Source: Chloropicon primus (taxonomy: Eukaryota; Chlorophyta; Chloropicophyceae; Chloropicales; Chloropicaceae). Taken from it: a DNA stretch of 64,000 bases. Shown piece by piece: positions 8,057 through 18,100 of the stretch. The translations under genes and the position numbers were made by a program. The first letter of the stretch is position 1. Every line of letters starts with the position of its first letter. The stretch is taken from contig CP060758.1 of assembly GCA_023205875.1 (NCBI GenBank), positions 868,001 to 932,000 on the forward strand, read 5' to 3'. Under the pieces are notes generated by a model. The model was not told the origin of the DNA, ran no database searches, and saw only the letters and a list, made by a program, of their open reading frames with translations.

Positions 8057-10154
8057 TTACACGGTGTCCTTGATGATGTCGCGGAGGGTCCGTCCGTCCT
8101 CGGAGGCCTTGTCCAACAACGCCCTCGCTTCGCCGACTTGGCTGCACTTCCCGGAGGCCAGCAAGACTGCCATGGGCACGACCTTCCTCATCTGAGAGCC
8201 CAGTTCGATGCACTTGAGGAGATCTTTCTCGCTGAAATGCGCAGCCGGGTCAACGTGGCCGTGTACGGAGTGGAGCCGCTCAAGCTCGCCTCGGCCCAAG
8301 TGCTTCATGCCCAAGACAGTCATGATGCTCTCCATCGCGTCTAGCCTTTCCACTTTTGCCACAGTCATTACGATCTTGATTGCCCTCTCCAACAGCTTCT
8401 TGTTGCTGATCCTCACGTCGATCATGACGTTGGTGAAGACTTTGCCGTTGAGGATGTTTGCGCCGCTGGAGAAGCAGTTCAGGGCACTTTTGATGGCGAT
8501 TTCCGCGCCCAAGTCGTATTCATTGTTGTCCCCTCGCGCCCGAGAAAGTACGCTGGCCCCCGAAGTTTCGTCCAGAAAGATGTCAACAATCGAATCGGAG
8601 CTCTCGATGACCAACTGCATGAGGTCGGAGGTGGCCTCGTCCATGTTCGACACCCTCGGCACCGCGGCAAGGGAGATGATGCGGTAAGCCCTCTTCTCCT
8701 CTTCGCCCCCGAAAATTTCGCTCAAGGTGTTCTTTGCGCGAGCCAACTCGGCGCCGCCGAAATCGGAGATCCTCCTGAAGTTCAACACGAGCACAAGCGT
8801 GTCGTCCTCGCCCAGGGTCGCCAGAACCTCTTTGAATTTCGGCAGCGTTCTCTCCGTGCCGATGACCCTGAGCACCTCCTTGCTCACGTCGGAGTCGAGC
8901 AGAAAGCCCTGAAAATCTTCCTCGAGGCATCCAAAGGTTGGGAGTTGCTCGCTTGCGTCTATTATTCCCAAGAGACCCTCCCTGCCGTAACCGCCGTAAA
9001 CGATGCGACCGTGCCTTTGCAGACTGGCAGCGCCAACGCTCAACGGGTGCATCTTCTCGTTGAAGGGATTCATCAGGGACTGAGAGTTGTTGTAAATCTT
9101 CAAAGCTTCCTCGTACTCCTGCATGATTTTCCTCGTTGTGATGCCGCCTTTCGCTCCCCCCCACAGCATGCCGCCCCACCACTTTGAGGTACTACTACTC
9201 GCAGAAGTTTGCCGGAACGCCAGGAGGATGATGACCTCCAAGCACACCTTGGTGGCGGTGCCGCTCTTGAGCCTCGTCGACCCGGTCACAAGCTCCGGCC
9301 CAACGACTGGATCGAGAATGATGACCTCCTCCTCATTGCCCGTCAGTCTCTCCCGCACCTGAGGCTCAGCGAACAGGCCCCTTGGTGATTGAGGAGGAGG
9401 AGGAGGAGGAGGAGGACGACGACAACGACGATTGGAACGAACGCCCCGTCAGTCAGTTAGAATCCCAATTGAAACGCAGATTTCGTGCTCCTTACCTGCA
9501 GCCCTCGAAGGGCGTGAAGCCCAACAGCACCGCTTTCCCGCCAAGGTCCAAGGTCCGCCCGATCTGGCTCGCGACCCAGGTGGCGGACATCCCGCAAGTG
9601 ACGCCAACCAGGATAATGTTGGAAGGTCCTTCTCCCTCATTCAGGCCATTCGCGGCCACAATCTGATCGAGAGCCGCGGAGGCAGAAGCCTCGTCGTCCT
9701 CGGCGTGCTCGACGGCCTTCTTGAAGGCCCGATTCCCCCCGGCGAGGGAGCACTCGCAACGTATCTCCGCGTTGCTGAGCTTCGCCAGGTCCTTCATGAG
9801 CTCGCAAGCCGCCCAACAGAGCCTCCCGCTCGTCCCCGCACCGGAGAAAACCACGAGAGCCTTCCCGCCTTTCGAATTCACCGCATCGGAGAGCATCCTC
9901 GCAGCAGACTCGAGCTTCTTGTGCATGGACGCGTCCCTCAGGCTTGGGTAGCCTTGGAACCCCGAGAAGAGCTCCCCCTCGCACGCCCTCGTCGCCCTCA
10001 CGATTTCGATGGGACCGTACTCATCGATGGCCATGGAGTGCATCGACTGCATCTCCGTCACGACAGCGGTCGCCGCATTGCCCACCTTCCCGCTCCCCCT
10101 CCTCCGCTTCTGCCCCCCCCTCCTCTCACTCTTCGGTGCTTTCCTCCGCGCCAT
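8057..10154 (-). CDS. glucokinase-regulatory-protein-like double SIS protein
   Basis: Two exons, 10154-9496 and 9380-8057, joined in phase 2 across a 115-nt intron (GTAAGG donor, CACCAAG acceptor), give 660 residues. The join restores RGLFAEPQVRERL. The protein has two sugar-isomerase (SIS) folds in the order of animal GCKR and bacterial MurQ: FSGAGTSGR (about 103-111), then GSTRLKSGTATK at the end of the first fold. A second SIS half follows, then a helical C-terminal cap. GCKR binds fructose phosphates and inhibits glucokinase. MurQ is an N-acetylmuramate-6-phosphate etherase of about 300 residues. Length and double fold favour a GCKR-like sugar-phosphate sensor, but the partner is unknown. 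The N-terminus is Arg/Lys-rich, perhaps nuclear. Confidence 0.8.
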
Positions 10155-10691
10155 CGCGTTTTGCTTTTTTGCTGCAGGAGGACGAGGCGAACGAGGTAAA
10201 CCAAGAGGAGGAGAGAGATCGAGGACAGGACTACAATGAGGCGTTGAGGGTCACGGCACCATCTGGTTCCTTACCTTACCAAGAAGTCGCAGGAGCCCCC
10301 TCCTCCTCCTGCAGGATTTCCTCGCGCGAAACACTAAAAAGAGGAGTTGAAAACGAGGCCGGAGAGAGAGGATAACGCATGAGCGGATAACGTTTCTCAT
10401 TTGGCGGCAGCGCATCACGTGGGAGACGGAAGGTCTTGTCGAAGAACTTTGTGCACGGACGGGGACGGCGAAGGGGAGGAGGTGTTGAGCGAACGGAAGC
10501 GCGTCTCACGGGCTTTTGATCGATACCTCGGCTGAAGGTTTTGGCAAAAAAGAGTGGTCCCTCGCGCCCTTTGAGGTTCTCAGAGGATCTCAGAAGTTTG
10601 TTTGTGAGCTCGGTTCGTGAAGAGGAAGGGGAGGGACGTCTTCGAAGGAACTCGTGGAGCAGTGCAGTGTTGTGCGGTGCTTTATTTCATC
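10155..10691. promoter_or_regulatory. divergent intergenic region, partly duplicated
   Basis: This 537-bp spacer separates the divergent SIS-protein and HARE-protein genes. From about 10434 rightwards it is the left part of a sequence found again, inverted and diverged, at 28704-29072. It should contain both promoters. No coding segment is seen. Confidence 0.55.
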
Positions 10692-10806
10692 ATGAGGCGT
10701 CCCGCGAGACAGAGTCTCAGAAGAAGCACGAGGTCGACGGTGGCGATGATAACCCTGGCGACCTGCGCCGCCGCTGGTGACGACGAGGGAGGTTTGCCCC
10801 CAGGTG
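10434..10806 (+). repeat. dispersed inverted repeat, copy A
   Basis: This copy spans the promoter side and first about 38 codons of the HARE-HTH gene. By eye it aligns with the reverse complement of 28704-29072 over nearly its whole length. Shared blocks include TTTGTGC-CGGACGG, GATCGATACCTCGGCTG and CTTTATTTCATCATGAGGCG. Small indels and scattered substitutions indicate an old duplication. Confidence 0.75.
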
Positions 10807-11804
10807 TCACCGCCATGGACACGGACGAAGAGTCTTTGACAAGCTTCTTGACGGGCTCCACCACCATCATTGAAGAGGAGAGCGACAGTGAGGAGGATAG
10901 TGGTGGTGAGGGTTCGTCCTTCCAAGCACAGACAGGGCCAGAGAAGGTGACTATGATGGGAGGCAACGCACGTCCTATCCAGACTCGCAATGGAAAGAGA
11001 ACTCTTGTGGCTGCCATCTATCTCGTTCTTCAAGATGCGGGAGAGAGGTTGCGCGTCAAAGAGATTCTTGGTCTGATCCGGGCGAAGAAGTTGTATGTGT
11101 TCAAGCGGAAAGGTGGTTCTGTTTGTTCTGATCCGAAGAGAATGATGGACACTGTCCGTACTACTTGCTCAAAGAGCCCCTTCTTTGTTCGCAGTGCACG
11201 TGGAACATATGGCATTGCCAAGGAATACGCCAATACTCAAGATGCTCTGAGCACCTTGAATGATGCCATCTATCGTGTTCTTCAAGATGCGGGAGGAAGC
11301 TTGCAAGTCAAAGAGATCCTTGCCAAGATCCGGGCGAAGAAGCTACATGTGTTCAAGCGGAAGGATGGTTCTCTTTCTACTGATCCGAAGAGAATGAGGG
11401 AAACTGTCAGGTATTCTTGTAGACAGAGCCCCCTCTTTGTTCGCACTGCATACGGAAGATATGCCATTGCCAAGGAATCCTTGAAGGGGTCCAATACTCA
11501 AGATGCTGCCAAGCCCTCACCGCTTCGGGAGGCCATCTATCGCGTTCTTCAAGGTGCGGGAGGGAGCTTGCACTACAAAGAGATCCATGCCAAGATCCAA
11601 GCCAAGAAGTTATATGTGTTCAGGCGTCTGAATGGTTCTGTTTCTACTGATCTGAAGAAAATGTGGTCCAGTGTCAGGTCTGCTTGTAGACACAGCCCCT
11701 TCTTTGTTCGCACTGAACCGGGAACATACGCCATTGCCAAGGAATACTTGAATGGGTCCACCAAGGCGGTCCCTTCCATTTTCAAGGTCAAGCAGGAAGA
11801 GTGA
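10692..11804 (+). CDS. triple HARE-HTH domain protein
   Basis: This 370-residue protein has an acidic, Ser-rich stretch (about 40-80) followed by three repeats of about 75 residues at 103-178, 188-262 and 277-351. Each runs AIYxVLQDAG, then a KEIL helix, IRAKKLYVFKRK, SVSTDPKRM, and RSPFFVRTxxGTYAIAKE. This is the pattern of the HARE-HTH winged-helix fold (ASXL, HB1, restriction enzymes), thought to bind DNA or chromatin. The repeats are far more alike to each other than to known HARE domains, implying recent internal duplication. The ATG at 10692 is the first in frame; the same ATG and following codons are kept in the inverted copy at 28820. A chromatin role is inferred. Confidence 0.75.
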   Translation: MRRPARQSLRRSTRSTVAMITLATCAAAGDDEGGLPPGVTAMDTDEESLTSFLTGSTTIIEEESDSEEDSGGEGSSFQAQTGPEKVTMMGGNARPIQTRNGKRTLVAAIYLVLQDAGERLRVKEILGLIRAKKLYVFKRKGGSVCSDPKRMMDTVRTTCSKSPFFVRSARGTYGIAKEYANTQDALSTLNDAIYRVLQDAGGSLQVKEILAKIRAKKLHVFKRKDGSLSTDPKRMRETVRYSCRQSPLFVRTAYGRYAIAKESLKGSNTQDAAKPSPLREAIYRVLQGAGGSLHYKEIHAKIQAKKLYVFRRLNGSVSTDLKKMWSSVRSACRHSPFFVRTEPGTYAIAKEYLNGSTKAVPSIFKVKQEE

Positions 11805-12110
11805 GGTCGGCGCTAGACCACAATCCGGCGCTAGGCAGGCCCGCGTGCTCCGCCGCAGAGGCTCCCGGATGAGTGGCGGATCTGGAGTGGGGGACGGCGC
11901 GCGCGCGAAGGCCCACGCGGCGACCGCGGCGGCCTTGAAGAGGCGCATGACCCTGATCTTGCGCAGGCGCGTGGCGAGGATCTGCTCGACGACCTCCTGC
12001 CTCCTCCTGCAGGGGAGGGGACGGAGGTGAGAAGGTGGCTCACTCGCAATTCAGATGATCTATGGATACAAACAAACAAAATTTTACAGTTATGGGTGGC
12101 ATTATAAAGT
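11805..12110. other. GC-rich gap between convergent 3' ends
   Basis: From about 11820 to 12030 this gap is markedly GC-rich, with a GCGCGCGC run. On the minus strand it has an open frame containing an Arg/Ala-rich helix-like stretch, preceded by a good splice acceptor (CTGCAG). No start or partner exon was found. The last 60 bases are A/T-rich 3' UTR of the minus-strand gene. Confidence 0.45.
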
Positions 12111-14891
12111 TCAAACAAAGACTGGGTTCATCACTCGCTGGGTGTCGCTGTTAGGCGTGTACTTCAAGGACGTGCGGTGCTCCAGGGCGTTGGGATCAGC
12201 CCCGTTCTTGTAGTGCGCCGGGAACGAAGGAGCGAGAGTTATTCTGCTGGGGATTCCGTAGGGAAGGTGGGGAGCTTTCTTCGCCCTTCGCTTGTTCATG
12301 ATCACCACTGCTATGATGCCCAGCAACAAAAGCCCGGCGACGGCGGCACCCGCCAGCATGATAATCTGCTTGTCGATCGAATCTTTTCCGGACCCCGCCT
12401 CCTTGATATTCCTCGAGGAGGCGTACAGGACGTCCAAATTGACAGCATTGCTCCTCCTGTACTGGCCCTCCTCTCCCACAATGGAAGAGGTGTCCATGAC
12501 GGTGAGATCGCCCAAATCCGAGTATCTCCAAGCGCTCAGAACATTGTTCACCTCAGCCGAAGTGATTTCCAAGGTGAACTGATCGTTGCCATCGCTGCTT
12601 CCTCCCAGCTGGGAGGACATGTCCAAATTCTCCGCAGTGAGTTGAATGTCTGCAGTGTAATCGAAGTCGTCAGCCTGGACGAAAGTCCCAAACTCTTTTC
12701 CTTGCAGGTTGTTCGCTTGCACAATGAATCCGACGTCCCCCCCCTTGTTCATGGCGGCCATGGTGCTGGCATCCACGACGGAGGAGAAAGTCATCACCGC
12801 GGAATCTGTGGCCTGAAGCAGGGCCCTCCTTCGTCTGGCCTGAGTGACTTCCTCGATGGAAAGGGTCGAGTCCGGGACTTTCATGACGTGGGCAAAAACT
12901 GACTTGATGATGTTCCTCAACTGCTGGTTGCCGCTGATCTCGGCGTAGCTGTAGTAGGAGTCCTCATTCTTCTTGGCGTTAACTTTCCAAGTGCTCTTGC
13001 ACTCGTAAAGGATGGACTGAAGGAACACCTTCGATTTTGGAATGTTTGCCTTCTCGGCGACGATCTCGATCAACGCCTTGAGCGCCTTCTCCACGAGGCC
13101 CTCCTTTCCGGGCAGTTTCAGCTTCATTCCGTACACGACCGATGCTCTCTCCAAGTACGAGTTTGGCTTCAGCGGGATAGGCACGTCGTACTTTTGCCCC
13201 CCCCTGAAGAGCAAACCAATCGAATCCATGACCAGACTGAGTATGTCATCGAACTTCATGCCTTTTGCGTTGACCACGAGGTCGAGCAGCACGCTGAAGC
13301 ACGGAAGGGGTTTTGTTGGGAACCCAACGACGCACTTGACGAGCGCCTGGGGGCGATTGTAGTTGCTTTTGAAGAAGACTTCGAAGACGGCCTTGAGGTA
13401 GTCAACCAAGTTCGTTGGTTTCTCATCCTGGGCCGCGGTGTACTCGTCAAAGGTCTGCTGCAATGTGGTGGCCTCGTCTGGGTACATATTTCCGTCGGAG
13501 AACATCACGTGCCTCGCTCCAAAAATTTCCGCGAAGATGCTGAGCTTCGACCAGAGCTTGAGGTCGCCGTAATCCCCATCCTTCACCTTGGCAATCAGAT
13601 TCTCCACCTTCTGTCCCAAGTCCTCGTCCAAGTCCTCGATGAGGTCCACAATGGTCGAGTTCGGGTCCTTGAGGTCCGTGATGAGGTCACTCAGCACCTC
13701 CTGAAGGATCCCGTCGAAACTCAAGCCCCTCTCTCTCACGAGGTCAAAGATGTATTCCACGATGGACATGGCGCCCTGGAAGTTCAAGTTTTGCAGGTTG
13801 ATGTCAATCGACTCGATTTTTTCCACCAGATTCTTCACCATCTCGTCCAGATCCACGTCGAGCATCGTCGAATCCTTGATCTTTTGCACTGCCGTCTTGA
13901 CGACGTCGCGTACCCCAAGCCCAACGTCCTCGCCAAAGTCTTCGATGGAATCCAACGCGTCTTCGATGAAGTCTCCAACGCTCTCCAGGGCATCACCAAC
14001 GTCACCAAAAATATCAGAAAACTTGTCAAAGCTGTTCTCAATCTCAGCCTTGATGGCCTGGGTGAAGTACTTCCTCCTCTTTCCAAACCGCGTCTTTCTC
14101 ACGATATCGTTCACAGCCTCTTTGACCTCGTCGAAGTTCATCTGGTGAGCGATTTCCTTGAGGTTGAACTTGCCTATCGTTCCATTGACGATCTCCTCGA
14201 GGATGTCAAGGTCCCAGTCCTGGCCAAGCTCAGCGATGTTGTCCATGTAGTTCATGAAGACGCTGGACCTGGTCGAGTTCACCAAACCGTCGAGCAAAGA
14301 GTTCACCAAGTCTGGAATCTCGAAGTCAACCTGAACGGCCTCGTCCAGGATGTCCTCGAGAGCGTTACCAATCTTGTCCAAGAAAGTCGAAGACTGGATT
14401 TGGCTGCCTATTTGTTGAAGCTTATCAGTGACAGCTTGTACGAGGCTCCCTTGAAGAAAATCTTGCCAGGCTGACGTGACCTTTTCTTTTATGTTTTCAA
14501 AAACATCCGAGAGCCACTCAAACACGTTGCCGTTGAGCTGCCGCGTACTTTGTCGAGACACCTCGTCTCGGGCTTCTTGAGCCCTCAGCGCGCTCTCCTG
14601 CCTGTACCTCCTCCTCGCTTGCATTCTATCCATTATTCCTTCGCTTTGGGTTGGAACTGCGTCATCTTGCACGACTTTAAGCCTCGGGACTTTGCCCTGC
14701 TTGATGAGATCCCAAGGAAGGACCCTCTTCTTCTCGACAGGAAACAAGTCCCTTCCGTTCACGGCCTTCCTCCCTTCACTCAAGAGTACAGGCTGGCACT
14801 GCACATCCTTGCACGAGAATGACACGAGGAAAAAAGCGGCAACGACGGTGAAGAGGAACACCGCACGGCTCCTTGGGCCAAAAGGCGGCAT
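12111..14891 (-). CDS. large type I membrane protein, family not recognised
   Basis: This 926-residue single-exon protein has a signal peptide (hydrophobic about 10-26), a long extracellular or lumenal part and one transmembrane helix near 843-864. The cytosolic tail is 62 residues and starts with a basic stop-transfer cluster (KRRAKK). The lumenal part is dominated by amphipathic, Asp/Phe/Ile-rich segments such as DVFENIKEKV and DLIEDLDEDLG, spaced as if repeated helices. A second region (about 480-840) is of mixed composition with few cysteines. I cannot assign it to a family. The topology suggests a cell-surface or vacuolar protein. Codon use and the clean full-length frame show it is real. 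Confidence 0.75.
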   Translation of the reverse strand: MPPFGPRSRAVFLFTVVAAFFLVSFSCKDVQCQPVLLSEGRKAVNGRDLFPVEKKRVLPWDLIKQGKVPRLKVVQDDAVPTQSEGIMDRMQARRRYRQESALRAQEARDEVSRQSTRQLNGNVFEWLSDVFENIKEKVTSAWQDFLQGSLVQAVTDKLQQIGSQIQSSTFLDKIGNALEDILDEAVQVDFEIPDLVNSLLDGLVNSTRSSVFMNYMDNIAELGQDWDLDILEEIVNGTIGKFNLKEIAHQMNFDEVKEAVNDIVRKTRFGKRRKYFTQAIKAEIENSFDKFSDIFGDVGDALESVGDFIEDALDSIEDFGEDVGLGVRDVVKTAVQKIKDSTMLDVDLDEMVKNLVEKIESIDINLQNLNFQGAMSIVEYIFDLVRERGLSFDGILQEVLSDLITDLKDPNSTIVDLIEDLDEDLGQKVENLIAKVKDGDYGDLKLWSKLSIFAEIFGARHVMFSDGNMYPDEATTLQQTFDEYTAAQDEKPTNLVDYLKAVFEVFFKSNYNRPQALVKCVVGFPTKPLPCFSVLLDLVVNAKGMKFDDILSLVMDSIGLLFRGGQKYDVPIPLKPNSYLERASVVYGMKLKLPGKEGLVEKALKALIEIVAEKANIPKSKVFLQSILYECKSTWKVNAKKNEDSYYSYAEISGNQQLRNIIKSVFAHVMKVPDSTLSIEEVTQARRRRALLQATDSAVMTFSSVVDASTMAAMNKGGDVGFIVQANNLQGKEFGTFVQADDFDYTADIQLTAENLDMSSQLGGSSDGNDQFTLEITSAEVNNVLSAWRYSDLGDLTVMDTSSIVGEEGQYRRSNAVNLDVLYASSRNIKEAGSGKDSIDKQIIMLAGAAVAGLLLLGIIAVVIMNKRRAKKAPHLPYGIPSRITLAPSFPAHYKNGADPNALEHRTSLKYTPNSDTQRVMNPVFV

Positions 14892-15144
14892 CTTTGTTCG
14901 TTTGCAGGCCTCCGACTTCTTCGCACCTGCACCTCAAACGAGGACAAGCGTGAGCTTCAGCTCTTGTCTCGTCCGGAGCCCAACGGAACTTGTCTTGTCT
15001 TCCTCTTTCTCTTTTCGAGATTAATCTGCAGAGAGAGGAGGATCGCGATACTATGAAGAGAAAAGGATGAAAGATTTAGAAAGACGAAAAAATCATGAAT
15101 GGCAAGTTACAATTATTGATTGCACAACAAAAACAATTAACGCT

Positions 15145-18100
15145 TCACCAAGTGAGCTTCAAGTGAAGCTGGGAGCTGGAGCCCTTGACAGCGGACTTTT
15201 TGTTCTTGTAGTTTGCAACGTCGATGGGCTTGCTCGACAAAGGTATCCGGAGGATGTTTCCTGTGGCCGCGAAATGGCCGGAAGCGATCACGTCCGCCAT
15301 GGCTTTGAGGTCCAGGACTCCCCACGCCTTTCCCACAAAAGATCTCTTCTTCTCCTTCTTGACCTCGAAGGAGAACTTCGCGTCGCTCTGCAGCAGAGTC
15401 TCAAAGGAGTGCTCGTACGCCAGAGCTCTGTCGATCCTCGTGAAGGCCTCCTTCCTGCTGCTGGATCCCAATCCAATTTCAACCATGTTGTTCTGCTCCA
15501 GGGAGTTGCCCGCCGGTCCAAGGACTTTGATCTGCAGGAAGACTCGGGATGCGACTTTGGAAACGTCCGACGAGAGCTGCTCCAAGTAAAGAGACACTGG
15601 CCCCGAGGCGGAGGTGCCGGGCACGTTCTGGGGCGGCGCCTGGGCTGGTCCTGAGCCACCAGCGGAGTCGCCGAAGAGGTAATTCGCCGCGGTGTCCACG
15701 TCATTTCCAGCGGCAGCCAGAGCGCTCTTTGCAGCTGCTTCGTCAAACCCGAGTTCGACCAACTGCCGCAACTTGGGGTCCCCAATGCTGGCGCTGCTCG
15801 TCCCGCCCACAGCCTGAGCCGCGGAGGGGGACGAGCCAGGAGGCGTGCCCAAGATTTCAGTTGCCCCCTTGCCGAGAATGAAAGCGATGTCTTCCTTGCT
15901 GATGCTCTCGGGCAGATCACTGCCTTTCACGGCAGCCGTCATGAAGTACATGAACAAGAAAAATTGCTTCTCGGAGACCTGCCCATTGGTGGGGGGGTCA
16001 GTGAGCCGCCAGATGGTAGAGAACGTCGCTTCAGGCAGCGAAGTCAGGGTGTAGTACTTGTGCAAATCCTCCTTGGTCACCGCAGACTCTTTGCTGCCGG
16101 CCAACTTTTTGAATGCCTGCTTGCACTTGTTGATTTCGATCTCTGACAGGCTCCTCAATTTCATGCTGCTTGGGCTCACTGGCGTTTGGGGGCTCGCATG
16201 TGGTGCCTGGGACACGGCGGGCTCCTCGCTGGTTTGCTGTTGTGACTGGAATGGGTCCTCGCCCCAGGCAGCATTGGAGTCAAACTCGGCTCCTGAACTC
16301 GGGATCGAACTGGGCCCTCCCTGCAAACCTGGATCAGCCATCGCGAAGAGGTTTGGCGACGGCTGCTGCTGCGCTTGACTCTGGCCTGCCTGCTGGGTCA
16401 CTTGGCTTGCACTTGGCATCCCAAAGAAATCGACTGATTCCAGGGCCTGTCCAGAGGCAGTGTTCTGGGTGGAAGGCAGCACGTCAGGGTTGTCGAATGA
16501 AGTCGCTGATGGCACTGGAACAGGAGCAGGAAGGTCGTTCCAAAATTGCGGTGGGCTGTTACCAAACTGAGCCCACGATGACGGCTCCGAGGGTTCTGCC
16601 ACTGGGGGTCCTGCCACAAAGGCCGGGGCCGGTTGTTGCGGAGCTGCACCTGATCCCTCGGCCGTCGCAGAAGGCTGGCCCCAAGAGAGGAGGTCTGCAT
16701 CGAAAGAGCTTTGACCTAGTGCACTGGAAGCAACTTCTGGATTCTGAGGTTGAGAAGGAGGTGCCGCAACACTGCTGAAGTCAACCCAAGAGTTGGAATC
16801 GAATGCAGATCCAGAATTTTCAGCACCCTTGGCTGTGTTTGGCGCTGCAGCTTGCGTTGGTTGTATTTCCAACGGCTCGAACAAATCCATGTCTTGCCAT
16901 TGTTGCTGACCAGTAGGTGCTGGAGCAAATAGATCATCTGACAGAGCCGTTGACTGCTCCACAGGCTGGCTCGCCATGCCAAACAAGTCCGTGGAGCCAA
17001 AGTTGTCGTCGAACTTCATATCAGCAGCAGCAGCAGGAGCAGCAGGAGCAGCAGGCATCTCGACCTCGGTCTGTTCCGTGGTCTTACTGCTGGTGTCTGC
17101 TTCCACAGGCTGGCTCGGCATGCCAAACAAGTCCGTGGAGCCAAAGTTGTCGTCGAACTTCATATCAGCAGCAGCAGCAGGAGCAGCAGGAGCAGCAGGC
17201 ATTTCGACCTCGGTCTGTTCCGTGGTCTTACTGCTGGTGTCTGCTTCCACAGGCTGGCTCGGCATGCCAAACAAGTCCGTGGAGCCAAAGTTGTCGTCGA
17301 ACTTCATATCAGCAGCAGCAGCAGGAGCAGCAGGAGCAGCAGGCATCTCGACCTCGGTCTGTTCCGTGGTCTTACTGCTGGTGTCTGCTTCCACAGGCTG
17401 GCTCGGCATGCCAAACAAGTCCGTGGAGCCAAAGTTGTCGTCGAACTTCATATCAGCAGCAGCAGCAGGAGCAGCAGGAGCAGCAGGCATTTCGACCTCG
17501 GTCTGTTCCGTGGTCTTACTGCTGGTGTCTGCTTCCACAGGACTCTCAGACGCTTGAGGTGGTTCCACAGGTTGACTCGGCATACCACATGAGTCCGTGG
17601 AGCCAGAGTTGTCGTCGAGCTTCACGTCAACAGCAGGAGTTTCCTGGGCTTCGGACAAGGCCTGCTGGTCTCTGTCGTCCTCGACGCCTTCCTTTTCAGT
17701 AGTGTCCCCTTCTGGTGTGATGTCGTCAACTTCGGAGCTCGAAGGGATTTCCCGGGCGCTCTTGCTGCGGGAAATCTCCGGAGAGACCGAAGGAACTGGA
17801 GCAGGTGCGGGATCCAACTCCACCTGGGCGTCCGCCTTACCAACAGGCTCTTTTCCATCACCATCGTCCTTCGCAACCTCCTCTTTGTCTTCCTGCTGTG
17901 CCTTCAACGCCTTGGCGGCCATCCTTTTCTGCTTCTTCTTTAACTTCTTCTTCTGCGCCCTCGTGAGAGACTGCCCCGAAGTCACCGCTTCCTCCTTTGG
18001 GGCTTCCACAGGCTTTGCAGCCGGCGGCCTGGAGGAATCGGCGTCAGGCTTTCCCTTGGGACCGCTGCTGCCAGCAGCCGGCTCGGTAGGGTCAGCTGGC

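Noticed and set aside
16975-17550. Regular repeats considered as a CRISPR array
   Set aside because: Units are contiguous 48-codon coding repeats with no spacers, in a eukaryotic gene.
16917-17702. Gln-rich repeat ORF on the plus strand
   Set aside because: It is the complement of the Ala-rich 144-bp repeats; the minus strand holds the EH and UBA domains in one continuous frame.
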